The notes under the pieces were generated by a model, which made no database searches, was not told where the DNA came from, and worked only from the letters and a program-made list of their open reading frames with translations. A program made the translations under genes and the position numbers. A stretch of DNA of 64,000 nucleotides from Echinostoma caproni (lineage: Eukaryota; Platyhelminthes; Trematoda; Plagiorchiida; Echinostomatidae): contig UZAN01039775.1 of NCBI GenBank assembly GCA_900618425.1, positions 49,685 through 113,684 on the forward strand, in the 5' to 3' direction. Below, one piece after another: positions 1-13,827 of this stretch; the stretch's first letter is position 1, and every line of letters begins with the position of its first letter.

Positions 1-374
1 TGAATAATCATAAACATCGAACACCGGCTACCACCGGTGACGCTTATTCAGACCTCCACATCCTTTGTCCATCAATGGTCCCAATACGCATTTGAAAGTT
101 CTGTACACATACAATGATCTTAACTCAAACCTCATAAGTTGCTTAGCAGATTAGATCAATTTCGTAATCAATAGATAATTGACACATTTCATTTCAAAGT
201 CACGCACATAGGATGAGCGCACGACACATTATACTCGTCGAAATGAAATGAGCTATTGAGAACAGCAGCGTGGCTAAAAACCTCCTTTTCAGTTAGTCGC
301 AACCATGCAAATGCATAACACTAAATACAACTAAACACAAGAAGAGACAGAATGAGAGATTCGAGTGATAACGG
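1..374. other. no recognised feature
   Basis: I see no coding, repeat or RNA signature in this stretch. It may include more of the PLE that becomes recognisable just downstream, but nothing in it reads as reverse transcriptase. Confidence 0.5.
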
Positions 375-895
375 TTGAACCCTGAATGGCTACCCCGAGC
401 GATTTACCGACAGGCAAATGCTGGGATACGAGGAACGACCAAATTATCAGCTGCGTTCACATCTAAACCGATTATGTGTTTCCAACTGAGGGAAAGAGCG
501 CCAGATTCTGTGGACTCGTTCTATGTATACTCACTCAACTGTTCTTGTGGAACTCGATATATTGAACGCACAACCAGGTTCTGATCCCATCGCGTTCGTG
601 AACACCACCGGACTTGGCTCAGGAAAGAACAAAGAGGACAATTAGGAGTGTGGTGTGTCCGCGTCTCTTTGAGCCAAAACCACTCGGTGGATGTGGCAAG
701 CGCGTTCCGACCGATTTATAAAGTTCGATGTAGGCTATCAATAATAATAGTAAAGCATCGTATCTTAGCCACGGCCGAAGCCGTAGGTATTCTTATTCTC
801 AACCCACCCCCCACCCCCGTTTATGCGCCCAGATAAAATTTGTGCCAGCACTTAACCTCCCTTGACCCGCTTCATCCACTCCAACACGTGTGCAA
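375..895 (+). pseudogene. Penelope-like element, GIY-YIG endonuclease remnant
   Basis: This is the C-terminal endonuclease part of a Penelope-like retroelement, which nicks target DNA for insertion. One reading frame runs from 375 to about 895. It shows the GIY-YIG start VYSLNCSCGTRYIE (nt 525-566), then TTR, then a SHRVREHH segment carrying the expected Arg and Glu, then VDVASAFRPIYKVR and ATAEAVGI, and finally KFVPALNLP, the usual end of the domain. Stops interrupt the frame at 582-584, near 834, and after NLP. The Gly of the YIG motif is Glu here. No reverse transcriptase is recognisable upstream, so the copy is 5'-truncated and dead. The CxC spacing and the conserved tail make the family call firm; the subfamily is not determined. 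Confidence 0.82.
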
Positions 896-1931
896 TCACT
901 TGAACTTTTGATGCTGTGATCAATTTCACACAAGCATACATGCACGCATGATTCGATCTAAAGTTGAACCATTAGGAATCAAATCTCTTATTCCCTGTCT
1001 GTTCTGGTTGTAAGTCATATTAAATGTTATGCAATGGCATGATTACGAATTACTGAAAACGAGCTTGGTCGCCACACCGATGTTTTCAATGTGTTCTGTG
1101 GCTCTCATGGAAGTGAGCTAGATTATTCGTGCAAAATATGACACCTCGCTAGCTGCCGGGAAATGGTTGGCGCGATCAACAGTGAAAGTCGATACAGACA
1201 GAAGACCTTTCGGGAAACAAACCGTTTCAAGTCGGAATCAAATGCATCAGTAAATCGCGACATTTTTGGTTAAAAATATATGCCAGTTTTAAAAACCAAA
1301 TATAGTTTATCCACCAGACAGTAAAATATCGATTTTCCATTCACCTTCGGTCAGTTTTGAATGGACATATCTCCACTTCTAATCAGAAACGAAATATGAT
1401 CCAGTTGTATAACCGATCGGTTCCTAAACGTTACTGCTGTGACTCTCTCTCTCTTTCTCGCCGGGTTTAAACCGAAGGGCTCCGGGAAATCTGGAGAGCG
1501 ACAAAAGTAGTATGGGAAATCAGAATCCGCACTGGAATACTCCAGTCGTCAGAGGATTGCGAAACAGATGATAAACTGTCGCACGCCGCACTGATTTATC
1601 TGCAAAGGCAAGAATTCTCTTTTTACGTCAAAATGGAGAACTGCGCAGACAAAGGAATTTGTCGTTTATAATACCCGCAAGTCTAATGTTTTTCATGGCG
1701 AAAGAATATTATTAGCCGTGTGGGCAATCAATGAAGAGGAACGTAGAATCGCTGCGGGCGTTGATGTGTAACGTATGTGCTGCTGCTCCGTGTTTATTCC
1801 CCGCCAGTCTGTCTTTTGTTCGACTAAGACGGTGGGTGAGTGATGGACCGAGGCAGAAAGAGAGTAAGTTATCGTCAGTGTCAGAAGGCATTCGAGCGAA
1901 ACAAAGTTCGCAAAGGTGCACGAGCACACGT
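896..1931. other. no recognised feature
   Basis: No domain, repeat family or RNA gene was recognised. A short CT-rich run lies near 1446-1459. Confidence 0.45.
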
Positions 1932-1965
1932 GCACGCACACACACACACACACAAACACACACAA
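1932..1965. repeat. (CA)n microsatellite
   Basis: An interrupted CA dinucleotide run. It creates artificial Thr/His-rich or Cys/Val-rich open frames on the two strands that should not be read as proteins. Confidence 0.95.
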
Positions 1966-2071
1966 AGGCACATATCCCCGTGACATTCAATGTCGTGCTG
2001 GGGGCACAGTGGATTGTGGCGATATTACGCTTTTTCCATTACCACTCAAATGTGTCATTGGGTGAGACAAA

Positions 2072-2136
2072 CAGAGAGAGAGAGAGAGTAAACGAGCAAG
2101 CGCGAGAGCTCGAATGGCACAGAGAGAGAGAGAGAG
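2072..2136. repeat. two (GA)n microsatellite runs
   Basis: Two GA runs (about 2072-2088 and 2121-2136) are separated by a short unique segment. They give Arg-Glu repeats in the forward frame, which are not evidence of a gene. Confidence 0.95.
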
Positions 2137-4916
2137 GAAGGGAGAAAGTATATCACTACGAGAACAATAAAATCACTCTTGCTCAATCCGCAAAGTAAGG
2201 GGTTTGCATGAAAAATGCAACACTGTTCCATCCCGGAAATGGAAATGAGACATCCGTGTGATTGTGCATTAACGACTGGCGGAATGTTCCTTGTAAAATC
2301 AAACAAGAGACCGCGTTCCTGAAATCGAAAACGTTTTTCGTTTTCTTCGGTTTGAGACTTGGAGGTTACGCTTTAGGAAACCTAGCAACTTCGTGCTTGG
2401 AAAGTACGTGATATTTGTCAGGTGCTCAAGTGCCTCAAGTGCTCAAGTAACCTGCTACAAATGTGGAATATAGGAATAGCCGCAGCGTGGAAAACGTTCC
2501 ATCGATAAAGTATGCAAAATTTTACGGTGTGATTTGAATTAAGTGTACAGATCGCGTTACTTTCACCTAAGCTATTCTTTGACTGTGACATTTCTTGGAG
2601 ATTGTAGTTTTTATTCAGGAGCTAAAATCTTTGCTATTTTCATCCAATCGGTGGTGATGGTATAAATGTGGCTAAGATGATCGAAAGAGCCACCTGGAGG
2701 TTCGGAGTTGGAACCATGTCATCGACAGCCATCTTCCACATTTATATGTTTCCCCAGGCAACCTGTTGGATGGCCGTGGTCCTGACAGAAATTCGAATAC
2801 ATTTGTGTACTCATTAAGTAAAATAACCAAGTAAAACATTTCGTTTCAAAAAATAGACGTATGCGTAAGAAAGAACTGTCATGATTGATAGCAAATTATC
2901 GGTAATAGCATCTTATCGAACTACAACGAAGTTACCTCTGATTGACAAGCACAATCGACGATTTTTCCTCCTTATTCTCACCGCGTTCGACTCGGTTCGC
3001 CATTGCACTGTTGCCAGTGTGTGATAACATTGCTCTTGTCCTTCTCCATTGTTCTCTCCTTTGGTTTCGAACGTAGTCTTTTTAGACAAACAGTTAGTTT
3101 GTGGGCCACAATAGAGCCCCAATAACGAGTTCGCCTAAACAGTAGAGGCAAACTATGCTTTGCACGGCTGTGGTGGTAACTATTCGGACTACCCCCGCTC
3201 AAATGTGAACAAAAAACAAATTATTCACAATCTGCAGTAACTATGGTCCCAAAATATGACTTATTCAACCGTTTCCTCGAAATGCAAATTATGGTAGAAT
3301 GATCGAATTATGTAATCCGTTTCATCGAATGATTACAACCCCAGAATTTTGTCGTAACTCTTGCTATCAAAAAAATGAATAAACGAAAAAAACCCCTTGC
3401 TTCAATGGTCCTTACAATAAACAATGGGGATATTTTCAAGACAAAAATCAGACTGTTCGAATAAAGGCGATTTTGCTTCGCATCAACCATGAATTCTGGT
3501 TTAGCTTTAGTGTGTCTTTTGCCCATGATGGTTAACAATGTTGATGTACCAAGTATCCGATCGATGTCTGAAATCCTTGGCCGCAAACGGGACACGTTGG
3601 GTGCTCATATTTTTAAAAAGGATAGTCATAGAATGTTCAAGGGAGTGCAATATCATACTTGTAAGAAAAGCACTAATCATGAGGGTTTTATTGCGGTGTA
3701 TAAAACTGTTTTCTGCAAAACCTGATTGACTTGCGCTTGCTACTGCTGAACAGAGGACAGCTAGGTCACCAGATGTTCATACTACCACACCAGGTTACGA
3801 CACAGGATAGATTCATTCTACATAGTAGTATAAATACACTGACCAGACGAAAATGCTCAAATTCTACCGACGGATGTAGGACTGAGGATGTCTCCTCTTC
3901 ACATCCAGAAGCCATCCTTTCGATATAGCCGAAATAATCACAGAGTAGTATTGTTTTGTTTAGCGGTCCAACGCTTCCCTGGAGACCGGTGCCGATAGGG
4001 CCACAAAACACCATTTCTTTGTAGTGCAAAACGGGAGTACCTGTATGGGATATCTGCCTGTGATATTGTCCTGACTGGTCGATGTATAATACCATGATCT
4101 TAAGCTGTCAGTGTAATTTTCCATCATTGAACCATGGGGCCTGGCAGTCCTTTTTGTTCCTTTGTTTCTACTTTGCACCACTGTTGACGCACAAGTGTCA
4201 TGGAAGCTCCCGCTCCGTTGTCCGCTCCGGCGAAAATTCGATCCAAGTGTAACCGACATAAAAAATCGGGTTAGCGAAGAAATTGCATTTCAATGTACTG
4301 CATTAGACGGTGACAGATATTAGGCGACCACAGTACTGACGTGATTGGTCGATTACAGTTCAGTTTATTATACCGATGATCGAGATGAGCAAACGGTGGG
4401 CGCGAATGTGACAAGGCTTGCACTATTCAATGCTACAGTGGTGGACGGGCCCGCGATATAAACTGAGCTCGAATCAGCTAATCACATATCAGTAGTATGG
4501 CACCGCCTGATGCGATATATGTTCGGTGGAGCGGAAAACGGAGCACGGGCTTTCATGATACTAATCAGTTCATCAGTTTTGTAAGGCAGAGACGAAGGAA
4601 ATAAGTCCAACTCCCTCGGGATAGCACATGGTAAATGAGGTTAGAGAAGATGTGTAGATACCATTAAATCCAAAACTCAGCTCTATGGGTAAGCAAACGT
4701 TTTACCGATCAGTCCTTCTGAGCGTTGAACGTGATTTGGAAACGTGTTTATTAATTAATGGAAAAGCTGTCAATACATCACAATGGAGCATTTTGAATCA
4801 ACCAGTCTAATTTTATCCCAAAAGTAATGAGTAGTTGCTGAGCTGATCTTCTAGATCATTAATGCAAACAAATCTTTGATTCAATTTTGTGGTAATGTGT
4901 ACATGTTTTATCATTA
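2137..4916. other. no recognised feature
   Basis: Only scattered ORFs of about 110 codons or fewer, without recognisable domains. The minus-strand frames at 3766-4259 overlap each other and match nothing I know. Confidence 0.4.
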
Positions 4917-5932
4917 GGCTTTAGGGAACCTCGCAGTGCTCTAGCCTCGACCGACAAACAGTTGACCCTGACCCACATTCAGTCCAAACCCACAATGCTT
5001 TACCCCATAGCCCCCAGTCCTGTAGACCTGAAGCACAACCTTTATTCATGCTGCCTTAGGTAATTCAAATGAAAATGTATCGGAATATTCTGATGCTAAC
5101 GAATGCTGAAATATTTTCTCTTCTATAAACATTAATCTTATGGAATGAGAATATGTGGCAATTGTATGTTGCATAGTTAAGTGTCGTAATGGTAGCAACC
5201 GCCACTCCACATCTTGATTATATAAGGTTAAACTGATGTTCCCACATCGTCAAACCGTTTGAATCATCCCCTATGGCTTCACTGCATTTGTAGTAAACCA
5301 GTTTTCAGTTTGCTTTACTTAGAGTGAACCCCGTTCTTTAGATGTGGCCTGTGATAATAAACACTGTTCACAAAGTTGCATCCTCATTCCTGTCATCAGT
5401 TTATTACGCGGCAACATTGGACATAATAACTACATTCGAGGCTCAAGAAATACGTGTTTTCTCTAAAACCTGATGAGGGAAAGGTTACTAGAGGGTGTAT
5501 CTTTTGCGAACGGTGGTTATTATTCTTGAACCGTTAATGTGTCCACCTCGCAGAAATGGCATATGAGCGTTCATTTCCGTATCATTTTTTGTGTCTGGGT
5601 TTGTGTATACAAAACAATATACCGTTTGTGCTCTATTTGATATTTTTATTAACAGGAGTGTCGCATATTAGACGGAAACACTGAAGCTCTAAGGGATGTG
5701 CCACGATACGGGCACATGGTTTAAGCATTCTCCAATCCGCATATGATGCAACGTGTGACCACCACACCTTCTCATTTCCTAATCAAGCTTTGCAACATCA
5801 ACATTTGCAGGCATTAAAAATTTTCAATACTATTTGGCCTCAGAATATTCCGATACTCTTTGATCTGATTAGCCCACAGCGGAATGACTAAACGACTAAA
5901 GCATTGCTAAAGCATTGCGTGTTTTGGCTAAA
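4917..5932. mobile_element. fold-back DNA transposon, copy A
   Basis: Both ends carry the same subterminal sequence in inverted orientation. The left end (4917-5050) reads CCCACAATGCTTTACCCC and CCCAGTCCTGTAG. The right end (5895-5932) reads GCATTGCGTGTTTTGGC on the plus strand. These match the right end of the copy at 38.6-39.4 kb, where two units of about 21 bp (GGCTAAAG plus CATTGCGGG or GACTGCGGG) are in tandem. The inner arms are also inverted copies of each other: the reverse complement of about 5060-5340 and the plus strand of about 5640-5890 both align to 39080-39390, sharing ACGATACGGGCA-like and CCTCAGAATAT-like words. No transposase was recognised inside. It reads as a palindromic, non-autonomous derivative of the DDE element seen at 38.9 kb. 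Confidence 0.6.
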
Positions 5933-8900
5933 GTCCGAGGGGCAAAGGTGTAGTTCTTCATTTTGGAAGACTTTCATTTATTTACCGGAAAAATTGTAAA
6001 TGTTGATTAATTCACGAACTAGCAACTGATGTTAGGGTAAAATTCCTATCTTCCGCAAGACATTGCAGATCCGATTAATTCAACTGTATCAATCACTAAT
6101 TCATATTCGCTTGTCTGGTTTAGATAACTCAGGTTGTTTGATTGATAGTTGATCGAGACATAAGCCGATAAATGTTTCTGTGTTCTCTCACACGTGAATA
6201 CCGCCCTTAGTAATTCACGCACCCTCAACGACGATTCCGTTCTTGTTTGGGTTGAAAAAAATTCTGTCCTGATTTATTTTTCAGAGAGATCGAGCGGCTG
6301 GTTTGAAAAAACGGGGCACGAGGAATAACAATATTGCAATAGCATGCATGATCAGTCACTCGTGAGATTCGCTTCAAAAACACGAACTTATCAAATATAA
6401 CATCGTTGAATGAATGCAGCATGCTGACTGGCGCATATCAGTCGATGAGAAATTCTAATAATTGAAGGAAAAATGCAGAACAGAACAGCCTTCCGATTAT
6501 CTACAGTCGATAATAATTGGCGAAAGTGCTATCACGAAGGTAAAGCTTTCTTCTTCCAATGCTTTCGTTGTATCCCCGAATTGTTTAAGTGTTTTTTCCT
6601 GTACTTTGATTGTGTCTGTTCATTATCTTGACTTGAACAGTAGAACACGGGTTGTCCTCGTACTCGGTTGGTCAGGGCAAAGTCAATGCTGTGAAAGGCT
6701 AAATCCGTTTACAATCGCAACGTTCCTTTTTCGGTCGGTGTCCGTTTTCCGTGAACATTCATCGGACGGAGAACGGGAATCGTTTTGAGAACAATAGGGA
6801 GTTTCAATGCTCTTCAGGGGTGGTTTAGGCGAAACGTGCTGTACCAGATTAACGCCCAGTGATGATCGAGTGACATGCAGAAAACGAACTTCCCACCAAG
6901 TTCAGGTAAATAGAACGCCAGTTCAGCAAGCTACATGTACATGGGCAAGGATAAAAAGCCATGATGTGCAAGATATCTCAAGCTATGAGTGATCTAGCTC
7001 CGAAACCATGCAGTGTAAGACAAAACGGAACGGGGATAGCGAGTCAGGCCAAAGAATAAGGAATTTCTAAGGAAACCAAATATTTAAATGGAGTAAGCCA
7101 ACTAAACAATGTCACTCGGTTCTCTGGGGAGTTTATGTGTTGGTAAGACCGGTAGGATCCCAGCAATGGGCACAGGGTAAACAAAAGAGAACAGAGCTAA
7201 CTGATGTCAATGATGTCAATGAATAGGGGCATCCAGAAACAATCCGAGAAATTGGTACGGTACAATTTCACATTTACTCGATTCTGAATGAATGCATTTC
7301 ACTTATATGGATAGAAAGGAGGTATGCACAGGTAAACAGATTTGTTTATATGAACATATCACCACGATGCGAACATTGAATGTGGCCTTCAGGATCTGGA
7401 AGAAGGCGAAAATAATGCTCCAATGCTGAAAGTTTCGGGAATAAGGGTTGTATCATACCTTGCTGCATATGGATGAAGTTACAGGTGCTGACATCTGTGG
7501 ATGAACAGATTGCAACGAGTCCATTGGACTGTATCAAATATATCGAGGTCAGTTGGTTTGCTAGAGGAGATTGTATCCGATGGTGTTGAAACGTTGATCA
7601 AAAGGGTGACCGAAATAAGATGAGAGTCACACAGATGGTGGACAATAGTGAAAAACTGAGTGAGTGTTGAATTAACTGGGGTTGTGCGTTTTTCCAAACT
7701 GGCTTATCTTCACAAGTATTGTTTTGCTTTTCAAAGGTTTCCTTCCGATAACGGAAGACTTGTAGTTTGACCGATGTGGCTGCATGTATTGGAGCAACTG
7801 AACGTATAGCGACAAAATGAGGTAGAAAAGAGAGAAAAGGATTGATGAAGTTTGAAGTAAAATCAGTGTTTGTTGTTAAAATCACCAGCATTTTAGTAGT
7901 TGTTCACGTTTGACGTCTGGTTAATTGGGTTAATGGTACGCACAATCCCACAACAAATGGAGAAAGTGGACTGCAAATTAGAACTGACCAGCAAATCGCA
8001 AAATGTAATAAACGGTTTGGTACTTGACCTAGAAGCACAAGCAGCGAATCTGCTAACCCGGATAGTAGAATAGTAGGATGTTTTCAACGAAGAACGACTT
8101 ACTACGAACTACAATTTATCAAGGTAGAATAGAGTTATACCGGAGCAAACTTCGAGTAGACACAGTTCTAATACGATATTCCAGTCACTGAAGCAAAGTG
8201 ATTATGGACACTGATTCCATATGTAAGTAAACAAGATGCATACAACGGGTAGTAGCACATGCAAAATAAGAACAAATGTTGCGGGGAACGAATTGATAGG
8301 TAGAAGTAGGGCTCTCTTTCTGCAAACATAATCAGTAATCTCCGAAACCTAACCAAAGAGAGAGGTTTGTCAATAACGATTTTATCACCGATTTGGTCAG
8401 TCTATTTATAAATTAATCTATCTAGCCATTCTGTGCTCAATATGTGCATCTCATCATCGTAAAAGACTTTGTCTTTGATCGTGGCGGGTTCAATTGCGAA
8501 ATTTAACAAGAGATTTCCAACGACTTTTCGTTATATGAGCCCGTATTCCGTATTACGGTACTGCACGGTACTGCGTCCAATATTCAGTCGATTGTTGGAG
8601 ATTTCTCGGGAAGTTAGCTGCCATAAAAATGTCATTCTTTATCGACCGCAAATAGTAACCTTCAATGTGATGGCTGTCAAGATCAATTCATATCTGTTGT
8701 AAGTTAATAAAAGGGTGCATGCATAACGATCTCACGAGTAGGCGCATTCCAACGTTTACGCATTTTTGCAGATTCCATTATTGAATGGTAACTCAAATAC
8801 CAACTCTCACGTTGATAGTGATTTTTGAAACCGAGGAAACCGAGGCATTTTGATGTTCAAATGCTGATATTCTTTTTGCATCGAACCTCGGTGGCCCAGA

Positions 8901-11900
8901 GAATGGACAACATTTGTTAACTTGGGCAACTTCAGCTTCATTAAAATTTGAACAAACATTTGTTCAATAAAAGCAAGTCAAAAAAAATTGAGGAGCGTTC
9001 ATCAGTGTACCCAAATTCAGTGTGTATTTTGAAAGGAAATAAAAGATCCGTTTTTTTGATGTCCTCCAATGATGGAGATTAGCATTTGATTCCAACACGA
9101 AATGGTGGTTAAGGTTTGTTTGAACACTTTCACAAGACAATTGCCTGGCGATTGCGTCCAGTTAGGACATTTTTACCGGTGAAACGCTGGATTTGACATA
9201 CCTAGTTCTTCGGTTCATGTAGTTTGCATGTTTTTTGTTGTTATTTATTGTTCTCTGTTCTCTTTTTTTATTCACTAATCTGCCGAAAGTATTTCAAGCA
9301 TAATGGAACGGAAATCACTGATTGTATGTTTTCTATCAGCCGGTACAGTTCCGGCTGAGTTACTTGATTAGGTTGAATTCCGTCTCCTAGATTTGCCATT
9401 ATCCAGGTATTGTGATAATAGCTGTGTTTTTGCTTGCGCTTGTGAGACTGTTACGCATAATTTATACCTAGATAGAGCAATATTGGGGGCTGTTTTTTTT
9501 AACAGATGAGGAGATAAGGCATGCGGAAAGCATTTTATTTAATTACATAACCTGGGGTCAGTTTGAGAGGAACCTACAGACAAAACGAAATTCAATGGGA
9601 AATATGGAGTTGTATGACTGTAATGCTATGCTCATAATACCTCAACCATGACAAATTTTCTCGATGATTATAGGTTTACGGAGATTTGATTTTCATTTTA
9701 TCGCATCCACACTAAGGTAGTGTTGTGATGTTGTTGTGTGTGGAACAGATCTCATTTCCAATAAGGATGGAGGAGTTGAGGAAGGCGTATGCGAGAGAGA
9801 GAGAGAAAACTGGCTCAATAACAAGGCATGGTAAGTGTAACCGTTCGCGTCTATTTGAGGTCAATAATGCGCTCGCTTACCAGGTAATCGCGTCCCCAAT
9901 AAGGAAAGTCGAAGTGCCCGGACTCGTTTAGCTCACCTACGCTAATTGCTCAGGTTGTTGCCAGGCGAGCGGATTTTATTTGATCTGCTCTGGTGAAACG
10001 GAATTCGCTTAATAATGATGCGATGTGCAAAATGATAACCAAGTGAATGCCCGTTCTCAACTAATTGAGCTACAAAAGAGCTTTCAGCCACCTCAATAGG
10101 TTCACATTGTTGCCTACACAGGGCTAATTTCTGACAATTATCTACTCATTGAATCTATATAAAAAAGCCCTGTCTTCTGCATATACATTCTCTATTTGAG
10201 CCATTTATGAAAATGAATAGCACGCAAGCATATTTTAATTTATGTTGCCTCTTTATTAACCAGCTTATCAATGATTGAAACCATTATTTGTCTTTAAAAT
10301 GCCGGTGAATGCTCCTTGTTAAATTTGTCCAAACCTGATTGAAGTGTACTTTATCATTTTGGGATCTACTGGATCTACACTCGAAATATTTTGCCTGTAA
10401 TCCCAAAAGGGTTCGTTCAATTTTCCCAAACTAATGAGTATTAGTTTTATATTGAACATGATGAGACCTTTCATGGGTGATTGATTCACTTTTCCAACTC
10501 CAGCCAACTTGGATTCAAAGCCTTCTGACAAAACGCAAGTACAGTACAAGAAAATATGCCGAAAATTAATTTTGAAGTAGTATGGAGCATTGAACTGCTC
10601 TTCATACAGGCGCCAATTAATTTAAAGGAAGTGACCAACTGATAGGGTAGTCGTTTGGACGAGTTGTTTCTCTCACTGTCAAGGATCGACATTTAATGCA
10701 TATAATACGTTATGATACAAACTGTCACGTATTGCGTAATAAACACATTACTGAGGACCAGGTTTGCTCCGTAAGGTATGCTACGTTCAACGTTAGCATG
10801 CAGCTCTGCTATCTCCCAGCACTACACTATGCCTTTCAGGTTAGGACTTTATCAAATTCGGGACTCCGATTGTTGTCCGGCTGCCGGTTTTTCTGAACCA
10901 CTACGCACTTATTTCCATGCTTGCCGGAAGCCAATTGTCTTCTTTAGGAGATCTGATGCATTCCCGCTAACTGCCTGTTATATTTTTTCTTTCTCTTCAA
11001 AGCTGATATGCTTGCGTGGGTTTACCAGTACGCACCAGTCACTGTATATCTAATCTCACTGGTTTACATCGCAAGTTGTAGTTCCGGTGAGTTAAGAGTC
11101 CTATCCTATTTTCACATCCATAATTTATCATTCTCTATTGTTCTCCCAGTTGTTTTGATCACTATTTGATCTTCTTTAGTCTTACCGAGGTCAAAACCCA
11201 CACCGCTAACTTGTTCAGCACTCCCAGTTCTTTTCCCTTCCTGACTTGCATCAATCCCATTTTCTTGAAGTGCCGGACCACTGTGTTTTATCACCGTGAA
11301 AATTCGCAGTATTTTTATCATCTCCCATTGTGGCCCCATGTCCTGGTATTACACCACTTTAAATCGTTTTGTCTTCGAAGAATTCACAGCCATTTTTCAT
11401 GGAGAGGTTAGACCTTTTCTCCCGGCGCGTTCTCTCCAGCAGTCTTTGTTGCAGAGGCTATCCTTCAGCGCACGCAACTGTTTGTCCTCTATCTATCTAG
11501 GTATCGAAACCAAAAGGCTTTTAAATGATATTCCCGTACAGTCGACAGGAAAAACAGCTTTACACAGTTTACATTGAACCCCAAAACCATATTGTTTCGG
11601 CGAACTTGGGTAAAAGCGGAACAATATATCAGACAGCATCTAAAAATAACAAGAACTGAATATTTCATTCTCCTTGAGGCCACCAGATTAACTAACAACC
11701 CTACCAGCAATTGTTGGACTTTGTTTTTCCCGCCTTTCAAAACTTACGCGTTACCAGGACCCCAATGTTTTACAACAGGTTAGGGAATTCACCACCTCTT
11801 TACATCCAGTTTCACAATACCCTCATTCACCTCTGCTGCATCACTGACTACTCATTGTCGACCTTTATTTTGTCGCACAATCAAAACCATCCAGCATTTT

Positions 11901-13827
11901 TTCGCTCGGCACATCACACACACCTGACACAAATCACATCCGATCAATCATGTTAACGAATTGCACGCCATTCTGTGCTTCGTAACGGATGAAAAATGTT
12001 AAAATCTTACGCTTCTCAGCCAACCTCCCGGTTTCTATGCCATCTTCATTCGCCATTTTTTATAAACTCTCAGCAATAGTATTCCTGCTTTCGCCGTTGG
12101 TCCCAACTCTCGTTTTCCCCTCTTTGCCTACTCTGTTAACGTCCCTTGCGATGGCGATTACTTTACTCAGCTCAGCGGAGTGGATAAACTCCTAACGATT
12201 CGGGCTTTACGTGCGACAAACTCAGTGCAGGGGAACGGCAGCCGGGTCGAGGTGACCGAGACTCCGGGTGGTACGGAAACACAGACAGTCCTATTCTCCG
12301 TGGTTTGGGATTAAAGATCAATTAGCAAGGCAAAGCTAATAAAACTTTATAAACCCAAAAGATACAGTGATATGCAAGCACTCGCGAGAAAATAATACTT
12401 GCGCGGTTGCCAATCGTCACACCATCTCTGCCTGGGGCACTAATATTCGGGCCTCAGCTCACCAAGGTGATACCTGTTAACCCTGTTTCGCTGTTTCGCT
12501 TCATTCACTCCATTATGCGTCTACTGCTCAAGGGGCTACCATTTTTTCTGTAAAATTTTGGTTTCCTCCTGTTGTTGAACTTGCATCACGCGGGTCCAGG
12601 ATAATTTCTGACCTTTTCAGTGTCAAGTTTATTTCACTTCCGGTCAATGTATCCCTGTTTGCAGAATCTACCATCGTCCCGCTTTGAGGTACTGCACACA
12701 TATCTGATACCGTTACTGGATGCACATGTTTTTAACAACATGGTTCACAGTCACATGAGCTCACATCTTGTTGCCCTTCTTGTACATTTAAACTACTTGC
12801 TTACAATGCAAGCAACACCTCATTTCAATAAGTTTCACTAGTTGACTCTTAGAAAACGTATTCATTCGAGGTCTGCAAATTCCGAGTTGTTCCCGCATAT
12901 AACCAATCTTTATATTTAGACACCGAAACAAAAGATCGTGTTTTGCACAAACTGTATATGTTTACCATGATTTTATTTTTTTCTCAGTCTTTCTTGACTT
13001 TTATCCAGTGATTTTTTCTGAATTCTACGGTCAAATTTTACGGAAAAGCATCTTTTTAATGTACAAATGCTGTTAGCTAACATGCATCTATTTAAAATAG
13101 GAATATTTTGTGCATTTTTCTTGAGCGGCGCTCACTGTGATTGATTTCATTCAGAATTCTGAGTAGCGTTTTAACTCGTGAGAATATCATCATGAGACAC
13201 AAACCGAAAAACCGACGGAAAGCTTTCGTTTCCATCAGCGCGAATCTATTTTGCTTCGACAAAGAATTGCACGCAGTCCCGATTGACTCAATTTGATGTC
13301 CGTCTTCTTTTATGTTCACTTGTGGATAGCTTTATCCAGAAAAAAATCAACGCAAACGGCTCAAGCTGTCCCCAAATTTCAATTGTCTCAGGCACGTTCG
13401 ACAGCGGTGAACAATTCAATCAACTTTCGGAGCACAAATAATGATTCGAGTTGCAATGAAATTCAGCCGCAGTTTGCTGATTGATTACGGTTAGCACTTC
13501 TGTGGAATTTTGCGATTCGTGGTTAGTCGACAAGCACCGCACATTTGTCTTCGTACTCTACGATGAAATTAGGTGTCCAGTGCTGTTAGAGGTAACACAA
13601 TTTGTACGCATTTTTCCCAATTTTCATTCTGAGCAATTCCTAATCACACTTACTCATGCACATTCATGTAAAAAATGCAGTCCCTATTTTCATGACATTT
13701 GTGTCTTATTTTTCTTTGGCTCCACATACACTAAATATTGATTAACAATAAAAGGTGACTATATGCTCAGAGTGATTGTGCAAAAGAATTGTATTAGGTG
13801 CAATGATTTTGTAGCATCCGTATAAGA
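5933..13827. other. long stretch without recognised genes
   Basis: No transposon protein, host domain or RNA was recognised in about 8 kb. From about 11,100 to 12,850 the plus strand becomes pyrimidine-rich with several overlapping ORFs on both strands, for example 11112-11339 minus and 12528-12725 minus. This composition differs from the neighbourhood and may mark an old retroelement or exon, but no motif supports a call. Confidence 0.4.

Noticed and set aside
1693..2198. Overlapping ORFs of 92-155 codons on both strands
   Set aside because: They are built on CA and GA microsatellites, which keep several frames open; there is no domain.
4555..4585. Minus-strand CTGATGA ... GAAAGC, a possible hammerhead
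   Set aside because: A four-pair stem can be drawn but the invariant junctions are wrong and no GTC site or stem I was found.
5465..5485. CTGATGAG followed by GGAAAGG, a possible hammerhead
   Set aside because: There is no stem II between the core words, no GAAAC and no partner for stem I.
11100..12850. Pyrimidine-rich block, suspected jockey-type LINE
   Set aside because: The composition resembles the LINE at 56.9 kb, but no endonuclease or reverse transcriptase block could be read in any frame.
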